Of a DNA stretch of 13,088 nt, positions 1 to 6,132 are shown in pieces; positions within the stretch are counted from its first letter, which is position 1, and each line of letters begins with the position of its first letter. The stretch is from SVTX01 sp964567085 (GTDB lineage: Bacteria; Bacillota; Clostridia; Oscillospirales; CAG-272), in contig CAZMKU010000043.1 of NCBI GenBank assembly GCA_964567085.1, positions 1 to 13,088 of the forward strand. The letters are read 5' to 3'. The notes under the pieces were generated by a model that was given only the letters and a program-made list of their open reading frames with translations, was not told the DNA's origin and did no database searches. The translations under genes and the position numbers were made by a program.

Positions 1-705
1 GCCCGCGCCGCTTGATTTGCATGACTCATAAATAAGATCTGAGTCCTTGATCTCAATTTCAACGTCCTCAACCTCGGGGAGCACCGCAACGGTCGCCGTT
101 GAGGTCTGTATGCGCCCCTGTGATTCTGTTTCGGGAACTCTCTGAACTCTGTGAACGCCCGATTCGAATTTAAATCTCGAATACGCGCCGTCGCCCTCAA
201 GCGTGAAAACTATTTCCTTGTAGCCGCCAAGCTCGGTCATATTTTCATTCATAACCGAGAGCTTGAAGCCGACACTTGCGGCGTACATTGAGTACATACG
301 GAAGAGAACCGCGGCAAAGAGAGCCGCTTCCTCGCCGCCCGCGCCCGAACGTATTTCAATAATTACGTTCTTGTCGTCGTTGGGGTCGCGCGGGATAAGC
401 AGAATGGAAAGCTCACGTGCCGTTTCCTCAAATCTGAACTTTGCACCTTTAAGCTCCTCCTGCGCCATTTCGCGAAGCTCGGGCTCGTCCGCCTCGGCAA
501 TTATCATCTCGGCGTCCTCAATATCGGTCTTCGCGCGCTTGTGCTCGCGGAGCTTTTCGATAAGAGGGGTGAGCGAGTGATATTCCTTGATAGCCGCGGC
601 GTATGCCTTGGAGTCGGAAAGCAGCGCCTGATTGTTCGCAAGCTCGAATTCAAGACGGATATATTTCTGCTCGGTATCGGATAGCTTTTCTATAAAATTT
701 GTCAT
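1..705 (-). CDS. prfA: Peptide chain release factor 1 (RF1), N-terminal 235 residues, cut by window edge
   Basis: RF1 recognises UAA and UAG stop codons in the ribosomal A site and triggers release of the finished protein. I translated this partial frame from the minus strand. After a helical N-terminal domain (about 1-110) it shows the RF1 signature RSGAGGEEAALF near residue 119; RF2 has GGTEA there. GVHRVQRVPETESQGRIQTS follows at about 183-202, with the codon-reading PxT tripeptide as PET at 191-193. The frame ends at SSGAG (231-235), so the window stops immediately before the expected catalytic GGQ, which cannot be confirmed. The ATG at 705 has AAGGA about 6 bases upstream. It lies 18 bases after the M18 peptidase stop and is likely the last visible gene of that operon. 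The residues just before SSGAG (DLIYESCK) differ from the more usual DLRIDTYR but keep the pattern. Full-length RF1 is about 355-360 residues. Confidence 0.96.
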   Translation of the reverse strand, partial: MTNFIEKLSDTEQKYIRLEFELANNQALLSDSKAYAAAIKEYHSLTPLIEKLREHKRAKTDIEDAEMIIAEADEPELREMAQEELKGAKFRFEETARELSILLIPRDPNDDKNVIIEIRSGAGGEEAALFAAVLFRMYSMYAASVGFKLSVMNENMTELGGYKEIVFTLEGDGAYSRFKFESGVHRVQRVPETESQGRIQTSTATVAVLPEVEDVEIEIKDSDLIYESCKSSGAG

Positions 706-723
706 TTATATTCCTTAAATAAA

Positions 724-2094
724 TTATTTGCAGAACGCGAGGAATGCCTTGTGCGCGCAGAGAATGTCAACCTTGGAGATTATCTCATAGGGCGCGTGCA
801 TGGAAATTACGGGCACGCCGAGGTCAACGGTCTCGATATTGTGCTGGGAAATGAACTTTGCAACGGTTCCGCCGCCGCCGAGATCGTTTCTGCCCATATC
901 GCCCGCCTGCCAGATAACGCCGTTGTCAGCGAAAAGGCGTCTTATCCAAGCGATATATTCCGCGGGAGCGTCGTTTGTGGCAACCTTGCCGCCGTGTCCC
1001 GTGTATTTGGACATAGCAACGCCGCAGTTGATGCGCGAAACGTTCTTGCCGTCGAATACCTCGGGGTAATTGGGGTCAAAGCAAGCCGTAACGTCAGCGG
1101 AAAGACACTTGGAGTGAGCCTTAACTGCGTAAATGTTGCCGCTGAGAGCCTCGGTAACTGCGCCCATAAGGTCGGTAAACACCTCGCACTTCATTCCCGT
1201 GTTGCCCTCGCTGCCGATCTCCTCCTTGTCAGCGAGAACCACCATGATAGTCTTGTCGCTCGCGTCGGATTCAAAGAGAGCCGTAAGTGAAGGGTAAGCG
1301 CAAACCTTGTCGTCGTGGCCGTAAGCCGAGATAAGAGAGCGGTCGAAGCCGACGTCGCGCGCCTTGCCTGCGGGAACTGCGAAAATGTCTGCGGAGAGGA
1401 AGTCTTCTTCAACTATGCCGTACTTTTGATTGAGCATCGTAAGAATATTTGTCTTTATCTTGTTTTCAGCGTCCTTGTCGGAGCAGGGCATAGAGCCGAG
1501 GAGAATGTTGAGATTTTCCGCGGAAATAGCCTGGCCGAGAGGCTTTGTGTTGTAGTCCTGCGCGATGTGGGGAAGAAGGTCTGTAATGTAGAATACGGGA
1601 TCGTTTTCGTCGTCGCCGATAGAGATATTGACTGCCTCGCCGTCCTTCTTTATGATGGTGCCGTGGAGAGCCAAAGGAAGAGCCAACCACTGATACTTAC
1701 GGATACCGCCGTAGTAGCGTGTCTTTGCAAAGCAGAAGCCGCCGTCCTCGTAAATGGGCATTTGCTTGAAGTCAATTCTGGGAGAGTCGATATGGGAAGC
1801 CAAAATTCTCATACCGTTGTTTATATCTTCCGTGCCAACCTTTATCAGATAAAGGCTTCTGTCGCGGTTGTTGTAGTAAAGCTTGTCGCCCGCCTTTATT
1901 TCCATACCGAAATCATATTCGCGGTAGCCGTTTGCCTTTGCCATTTCAATGGAGGTCGCAACGCAGTCGCGTTCTGTCTTGGAGGAGTCAAGATAAGCCT
2001 TGTAGCCCTCGCCGTAAGACGTAGCCTCCGCGGCGAATTCCTCGCCGAGTGTTTCATATACGTTGGATTTTTTGTAGAAAAGATTCTGTTCCAT
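724..2094 (-). CDS. M18 family zinc aminopeptidase
   Basis: Cytosolic dinuclear-metal aminopeptidase of MEROPS family M18 (aspartyl aminopeptidase/aminopeptidase I), which removes N-terminal residues, often acidic ones, from peptides. The 456-residue length is normal for the family. The expected metal and catalytic motifs are present in order: HIDSPR (His101), GHDDKV (Asp261/262), DKEEIGSEG (catalytic and ligand Glu291/292), SADV (Asp334) and SMHAPYE (His433). There is no signal peptide or membrane segment. The start is supported by AAAAGGAGA about 8 bases upstream of the ATG. It follows the lytic transglycosylase by 38 bases and precedes prfA by 18, so it is probably co-transcribed with them from the promoter ahead of coaE. 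Substrate preference (Asp/Glu versus Leu) cannot be read from sequence, so no symbol is given. Confidence 0.95.
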   Translation of the reverse strand: MEQNLFYKKSNVYETLGEEFAAEATSYGEGYKAYLDSSKTERDCVATSIEMAKANGYREYDFGMEIKAGDKLYYNNRDRSLYLIKVGTEDINNGMRILASHIDSPRIDFKQMPIYEDGGFCFAKTRYYGGIRKYQWLALPLALHGTIIKKDGEAVNISIGDDENDPVFYITDLLPHIAQDYNTKPLGQAISAENLNILLGSMPCSDKDAENKIKTNILTMLNQKYGIVEEDFLSADIFAVPAGKARDVGFDRSLISAYGHDDKVCAYPSLTALFESDASDKTIMVVLADKEEIGSEGNTGMKCEVFTDLMGAVTEALSGNIYAVKAHSKCLSADVTACFDPNYPEVFDGKNVSRINCGVAMSKYTGHGGKVATNDAPAEYIAWIRRLFADNGVIWQAGDMGRNDLGGGGTVAKFISQHNIETVDLGVPVISMHAPYEIISKVDILCAHKAFLAFCK

Positions 2095-2132
2095 AATTGT
2101 GTCTCCTTTTCTTTATGTAAGAATTTGTGAAC

Positions 2133-2762
2133 TTAATTTATCGAGTAAAGCTCCGCGTATTTTTCCATAGCGCGAGTTACCTTTTTGACGTAATTTTTGG
2201 TTTCCTTGAAGGGAATTTTCTTGAGCGTTACGCCGTCGTCACTGTATTCGGGGTTCTCTATCCAGCCTTCCACCCACTCGTCGGTGTCGGGGTCTCTGTA
2301 GCCGAAGACGTTGCCGATTCCCGCGTTGTAGGCCGCGAGCGCGGTCTCCCAATTCTGAACGTAATTGCGGTATATCCACGACAGATAAAACGCGCCGTAT
2401 TTTATGCTCGTTTCGGGGTCGTAGCGCATACCGATGTCAAGGTTTTCGTATAGGAAATTGGTCGTTATATCATTGAATGTCTCGGGCATAAATTGCATAA
2501 GACCGACGGCTCCCGCGCGCGATACCGCGTCGGCATGGAAGTCGCTTTCGGTTTTGATTACCGCATAAATGAGGCTTTCGGGCACGTTGTATTCCTTGGC
2601 GTATTTCTCTACGTATTCCGAGTATTTTACGGGATAGTATTTCTTTTCCGCAAAGGTAAGCCCCGCGTCAATCACAAATCCTGAAATGATCGAAATTACG
2701 AGGATCAGAAGAATCGCAACGCCGTGATTTTTCCGCTTGTGAATTCGGTGGTGATTAGCCAT
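2133..2762 (-). CDS. Membrane-anchored lytic transglycosylase, SLT domain (GH23-like)
   Basis: Cleaves the MurNAc-GlcNAc bond of peptidoglycan with formation of 1,6-anhydroMurNAc, outside the membrane. The 209-residue protein has a basic N-terminus (about 1-13), one hydrophobic segment at about 14-36 that acts as signal anchor, and then a single SLT catalytic domain (about 45-205). Family motifs are clear: IKTESDF with catalytic Glu72, GLMQFMP at 87-93, AAYNAG at 143-148 and ETKNYV at 187-192. No LysM or other wall-binding repeat is visible, so this is a minimal Slt-type enzyme. The ATG is preceded by AAGGA with 8-base spacing. Its first 8 bases overlap the end of coaE, which suggests translational coupling. 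A coaE-SLT pairing is, from general knowledge, common in clostridia. Confidence 0.94.
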   Translation of the reverse strand: MANHHRIHKRKNHGVAILLILVISIISGFVIDAGLTFAEKKYYPVKYSEYVEKYAKEYNVPESLIYAVIKTESDFHADAVSRAGAVGLMQFMPETFNDITTNFLYENLDIGMRYDPETSIKYGAFYLSWIYRNYVQNWETALAAYNAGIGNVFGYRDPDTDEWVEGWIENPEYSDDGVTLKKIPFKETKNYVKKVTRAMEKYAELYSIN

Positions 2763-3363
2763 TGATTATATCCTTCGTAACTAATATTTTTTTTATTTGT
2801 TCGGCAAGCGATACGAGGTCGCCGTTGTTTTCTGCCGCGAAATCGGTGTTATCGCGGTAAAAATCAATATCCTTTTGTGAGTCGACCCTTTTTGTCGCGG
2901 CTTGAAGGTCAATGCCGTCGCGAGCCATGATCCTCTTGATTCTTATATCGCGGTCAGCCGTTATGGAGATCGTGAAATCACAGTCAGCGCAGAGCCCCGC
3001 TTCAATGAGCAGGGGAGCGTCGATAAGAGCCAGCTCGCAGCCCATAGCCTTCATTGAACCGAGAATTTTTCTTATTTCCCGACAGACGTGCTTGTGAGTA
3101 ATTGTGTTTAAAAGCTGCAGCCTTTCGTGATTTTCCTCACCGAAAACCATTTGCGCGAGAGTTTGTCTGTTGAGAAGCCCTCCTGCGGTGAGAATGCCGC
3201 GTCCGAAGTGCAGAACGAGCTCATCAAGGCACCTTGACGGTGGATTTATTACGTTGTGGTAGACCGCATCCGCGTCGATCACGGAAAAACCGAGCGTTGA
3301 AAGTATCTTCGATGCCTCGCCCTTGCCCGCGCCCGACTGACCCGCAATGCCCAAAACTATCAT
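2755..3363 (-). CDS. coaE: Dephospho-CoA kinase
   Basis: Phosphorylates the ribose 3'-OH of dephospho-CoA with ATP, the last step of coenzyme A synthesis, in the cytosol. With the start chosen here it is 202 residues, the usual CoaE size. Visible features are the P-loop GIAGQSGAGKG at the N-terminus, DADAVYH with the conserved Asp, LNTITHKHV, and the lid region with DIRIKRIMARDG. I use the ATG at 3363, not an in-frame ATG at 3396. The former has a perfect AAGGAGG 5 bases upstream and begins MIVLGIAGQSG as the family does. The latter lacks a ribosome site and lies at the predicted transcription start. It is the first gene of the minus-strand operon and overlaps the downstream transglycosylase by 8 bases. 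The end of the protein (LVTKDIING) is unremarkable. Confidence 0.95.
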   Translation of the reverse strand: MIVLGIAGQSGAGKGEASKILSTLGFSVIDADAVYHNVINPPSRCLDELVLHFGRGILTAGGLLNRQTLAQMVFGEENHERLQLLNTITHKHVCREIRKILGSMKAMGCELALIDAPLLIEAGLCADCDFTISITADRDIRIKRIMARDGIDLQAATKRVDSQKDIDFYRDNTDFAAENNGDLVSLAEQIKKILVTKDIING

Positions 3364-3401
3364 AAGCGCCTCCTTGGCTCTCAAATTTACATACACTTTA
3401 T

Positions 3402-3430
3402 ATTATAACTTATATTTGATTTTTTTTCAA
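3402..3430 (-). promoter_or_regulatory. Sigma-A promoter for the coaE operon
   Basis: On the minus strand TTGAAA (3430-3425) and TATAAT (3407-3402) are separated by exactly 17 bases. This is five of six and six of six against the sigma-A consensus. Transcription would start near 3395, giving a leader of about 32 bases before the coaE ATG at 3363. The region is AT-rich, so chance matches are possible, but the spacing, the position and the agreement with the ribosome site make it convincing. Confidence 0.82.
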
Positions 3431-3468
3431 GAGAAAATCAAAATATTATTGTGATTTTTGAGAAAATC
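3415..3468. repeat. Two related AT-rich dyads over the coaE promoter (candidate operators)
   Basis: The first dyad is TTTGATTTT (3415-3423), a 10-base spacer, then AAAATCAAA (3434-3442): perfect 9-base arms. The second is GATTTT (3453-3458), TGAG, AAAATC (3463-3468): perfect 6-base arms. GAGAAAATC occurs in both, at 3431-3439 and 3460-3468, 29 bases apart. The first dyad brackets the -35 box of the coaE promoter. A regulator-binding function is inference, and low complexity could also produce such matches. Confidence 0.4.
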
Positions 3469-3520
3469 CATCATTTTTTATTATAATTATATTTTACGGC
3501 GAATTTTTTTATCTACCTTG

Positions 3521-3549
3521 TTGCAATTTTGCGGGATATAATGTATAAT
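3521..3549 (+). promoter_or_regulatory. Sigma-A promoter for the HAD-murB-whiA-dnaE operon
   Basis: TTGCAA (3521-3526) and TATAAT (3544-3549) are spaced by 17 bases, placing the start site near 3556, about 26 bases before the HAD-gene ATG. A second TATAAT at 3537-3542 lacks a properly spaced -35 box. This promoter diverges from the coaE promoter about 110 bases away. Confidence 0.75.
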
Positions 3550-3581
3550 ATTATATATATGTACTTTGAAAGGTAAGGATT

Positions 3582-4268
3582 ATGTCAAAATATAAATTTG
3601 TTCTTTTTGATGCGGATGCGACTCTGCTTGACTTTAAGCGCTCGGAATACGAGGCGGTGATCGACGTGCTCGAGAAATTTTTACTTCCCGTGAGCGACGA
3701 GATAATCGCGAAATATTCGAAAATTAACGACGAGCATTGGAAGATGCTTGAGCGCGGCGAGATCGAAAAGAACCGTCTTTATGCGGCAAGATGGGAAAGA
3801 TTTTGTGAATATTACGGCTTTGACGTAAACCCCGAGGAGCTTTCGGACTACTATCCCTTAACGCTTGCCGAGAAATCATATCTTATGGACGGCGCGCTCG
3901 AGATATGTCAGAAGCTTTATGGAAAATACAAGCTTTACGTCGTGACGAACGGCAAAAAGAGTGTTCAGGACGGCCGCTTTGACCCCTCGCCCTTAGCCCC
4001 TATGTTCGACGGCGTTTTCGTGTCCGAGGAGATCGGATTTGAAAAGCCGAGAGTGGAGTTCTTCGATGCGGTCGCGGCAAAAATTGACGGATTTTCAAGA
4101 GATGAGGCAATAATTATAGGCGACTCGCTCACGTCGGATATTCAGGGCGGAATAAACTACGGCATTGATACCTGCTGGTTTGATCCGCATAACAAGGAAG
4201 TGCCTGCGGGTATGAATATCACCTACGTTATAAACTCCTTGAGCGAGCTTGAAAATATACTTTTATAA
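3582..4268 (+). CDS. HAD-superfamily hydrolase, YjjG/YfnB-type nucleotidase
   Basis: Cytosolic 228-residue HAD phosphatase most like the YjjG/YfnB group, whose E. coli member dephosphorylates pyrimidine nucleoside monophosphates, including non-canonical ones. The HAD motifs are complete: motif I FDADATL with nucleophile Asp10 and acid/base Asp12, motif II VVTNG with Thr122, motif III EKP with Lys155, and motif IV GDSLTSD with Asp181 and Asp186. The family-typical tail GIDTCWFDP follows at about 194-202. A helical cap domain (about 16-95) lies between motifs I and II. The start has GAAAGGT 7 bases upstream, with a second purine run (AAGGA) closer in. It is the first gene of the operon and murB follows after 11 bases. 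The subgroup assignment is by motif resemblance, and the actual substrate is unknown. Confidence 0.9.
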   Translation: MSKYKFVLFDADATLLDFKRSEYEAVIDVLEKFLLPVSDEIIAKYSKINDEHWKMLERGEIEKNRLYAARWERFCEYYGFDVNPEELSDYYPLTLAEKSYLMDGALEICQKLYGKYKLYVVTNGKKSVQDGRFDPSPLAPMFDGVFVSEEIGFEKPRVEFFDAVAAKIDGFSRDEAIIIGDSLTSDIQGGINYGIDTCWFDPHNKEVPAGMNITYVINSLSELENILL

Positions 4269-4279
4269 CTGAGGTTTTT

Positions 4280-5179
4280 ATGCTTGACGGTATTGTGAAA
4301 ATTTATAACGAGCCCTTGTGTAAGCACTCTACCTTCAAAATCGGCGGTTGTGCAAATGTGGCGTATTTTCCCAAAAATCAAGAGGAATTTATCGAGACCC
4401 TCTCGCACCTGAAGAGCGCGGGGGAGAGATATTTCGTCGTTGGAAACGGCTCAAATCTGCTTTTTGACGACGAGGGCTTTGACGGCGCGGTGGTCATAAC
4501 CAAGAATATGACGGATTGCCGTTACCAATACAGAAACGATTGCGTTCTGCTTTACGCCGAGGCGGGCAAGAAGCTCACCGAGCTTTCGCTCGAGGCGGGT
4601 AAAAAGCATGCGCTTACAGGACTCGAATTTGCGTACGGAATTCCCGCGACGGTGGGTGGCGCGATCTATATGAACGCGGGCGCGTACGGCGGAGCGATGG
4701 CGGACGCGGTCTGCGATATTACGGCGTACGACACAGAGAAAAACGAGATCGTCACAATAGATAACGAGGGCGCAAAATTCTCTTACAGACACAGTGTTTT
4801 TGAGGAAAGCCACAACCTTGTCGTGCTTTCCGTAAGGCTTAAATTACATATGGGCAACATAGCTGAAATTGTAAGCAAAATGGATACGAATATGCAGTCG
4901 AGACGCGACAAGCAGCCGCTTGAATATCCGAGCGCGGGAAGCACGTTCAAGCGTCCCGAGGGCTATTTTGCTGCAAAGCTTATTGACGATGCGGGACTCA
5001 AGGGCTACACCGTCGGCGGCGCGCAGGTATCGGAGAAGCACGCAGGCTTCGTCGTAAATATAGGCGGCGCGACCTCGCGCGACGTTCTGACTCTTATGGG
5101 TGACGTATCGCGTATTGTCAAGGAAAAATTCGGCGTTGAGCTTACCCCCGAGGTAATTTATTTGCCGTATAGAAATTAA
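4280..5179 (+). CDS. murB: UDP-N-acetylenolpyruvoylglucosamine reductase
   Basis: FAD enzyme that uses NADPH to reduce UDP-GlcNAc-enolpyruvate to UDP-MurNAc, the second committed step of peptidoglycan precursor synthesis, in the cytosol. The 299-residue length fits the shorter, Gram-positive type II MurB. Motifs in order are STFKIGG (17-23), the FAD-binding VVGNGSNLL (53-61), GLEFAYGIPATVGGAIYMNA (114-133), SYRHS with Arg170, YPSAGSTFKRP (216-226) with proton-donor Ser221, QVSEKHAGFVVN (249-260) and TPEV with Glu291. All expected catalytic residues are there. The ATG has TGAGG five bases upstream and sits 11 bases after the HAD gene. whiA starts 17 bases after the murB stop. rapZ and yvcK, frequent neighbours between murB and whiA, are missing. 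Confidence 0.97.
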   Translation: MLDGIVKIYNEPLCKHSTFKIGGCANVAYFPKNQEEFIETLSHLKSAGERYFVVGNGSNLLFDDEGFDGAVVITKNMTDCRYQYRNDCVLLYAEAGKKLTELSLEAGKKHALTGLEFAYGIPATVGGAIYMNAGAYGGAMADAVCDITAYDTEKNEIVTIDNEGAKFSYRHSVFEESHNLVVLSVRLKLHMGNIAEIVSKMDTNMQSRRDKQPLEYPSAGSTFKRPEGYFAAKLIDDAGLKGYTVGGAQVSEKHAGFVVNIGGATSRDVLTLMGDVSRIVKEKFGVELTPEVIYLPYRN

Positions 5180-5195
5180 AGGATCAGGTTTTGAA

Positions 5196-6098
5196 ATGTC
5201 ATTTTCAGATGATGTAAAAAAAGAGCTTTTAGGCTCGAAATTAAAAGGGAATTGCTGCCGCCGCGCTTTTCTTTTCGGCGCGCTTATGGGCGGCGAGACG
5301 GACGGCGACACGATAGCTCTTAAAATTTCCAACGAGGATACCGCAGAGCACGTAAAGGAATGTATCACTCAAGTTCTCAAGCGCCCCTTCGAGGAAGAGA
5401 AAATAAACCGCGGCTTTTGCAGGATGAGCGTTTTGAGCTTCACCTCGCCCGCGGCGACGAGATTTCTTGTGTCGTGCGACACGATAAACGACGACGGAAT
5501 TCCCGTTGGAATTGACTCTTACATAAAGTGTAACGGCTGTACGTCGGCGTTTATAAGAGGTGTATTTTGCGCCGCGGGAAGCATCAGTGACCCGCGAAAA
5601 AGCTTTACGCTGGAAATGATCCTGCCGACTCTCGAGAGAGCGGAGGCAGTAAGGCAGAAGCTTCTTGAATCCGAGCTTTCTCCGGGGCTCTGCGAGCGTC
5701 GCGGCGGCTACGGATTGTTTTTCAGAAACGGCGAGTCGGTCGAGAATTTTCTTACTATTTGCGGAGCGAATGAAACGGTGTTTGAGCTCTATAATTCCCA
5801 GATCGAGCGAGAGATAAGAAACTATGAAAACCGAGCGACTAATTGTGTGGCGGTCAATATTCAGAAATCGGTGGATGCGGCCGCAAGGCAGGTGGCTATA
5901 ATAGGTAGACTCTACGACATCGACGTTTTTTACGATATGCCTGAGGATCTGCAGTACACGGGTAATTTGCGAGTGCAAAATCCCGAAATGTCACTCTCGG
6001 AGCTTGCCGACGCGCATACCCCGAAGATCTCAAAATCAGGACTTAATAACAGACTCAGAAAAATCAAGGAATACGCGAAAAAGCATAACATTGAATGA
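5196..6098 (+). CDS. whiA: Sporulation/cell-division regulator WhiA
   Basis: WhiA joins an N-terminal LAGLIDADG homing-endonuclease-like fold, without nuclease activity, to a C-terminal helix-turn-helix DNA-binding domain. It controls sporulation genes in Streptomyces and affects chromosome segregation and division in Bacillus. At 300 residues it is slightly shorter than many members. Recognisable blocks are MSFSDDVKKEL at the start, CCRRAFLFGAL (20-30), FIRGVFCAAGSISDP (119-133), NCVAVNIQKSVDAAARQ (216-232), MPEDLQ (248-253), and the HTH region SLSELADAHTP plus KSGLNNRLRKI (about 266-290). The start is the family's usual MSFS, with CAGG about 7 bases upstream and AAAGGA at the murB stop. It is third in the HAD-murB-whiA-dnaE unit. 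Confidence 0.96.
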   Translation: MSFSDDVKKELLGSKLKGNCCRRAFLFGALMGGETDGDTIALKISNEDTAEHVKECITQVLKRPFEEEKINRGFCRMSVLSFTSPAATRFLVSCDTINDDGIPVGIDSYIKCNGCTSAFIRGVFCAAGSISDPRKSFTLEMILPTLERAEAVRQKLLESELSPGLCERRGGYGLFFRNGESVENFLTICGANETVFELYNSQIEREIRNYENRATNCVAVNIQKSVDAAARQVAIIGRLYDIDVFYDMPEDLQYTGNLRVQNPEMSLSELADAHTPKISKSGLNNRLRKIKEYAKKHNIE

Positions 6099-6132
6099 TA
6101 AAATAATACGGATAAGGAGAAAGGAGCGAAAA

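Noticed and set aside
1315..2130. 271-codon open frame opposite the M18 aminopeptidase
   Set aside because: It lies wholly antisense to a gene with all catalytic motifs intact, and the translation resembles no family I know.
3537..3542. Second TATAAT as alternative -10 for the HAD operon
   Set aside because: The nearest -35-like sequence (TTGCAA at 3521) is only 10 bases away, so the TATAAT at 3544 with 17-base spacing is better.
5241..5978. 245-codon open frame opposite whiA
   Set aside because: Antisense to conserved whiA coding sequence; basic, low-information translation and no ribosome site.
6004..6132. 43-residue N-terminal extension of DnaE
   Set aside because: It would overlap the last 95 bases of whiA and add non-conserved residues, while a strong ribosome site precedes the ATG at 6133.
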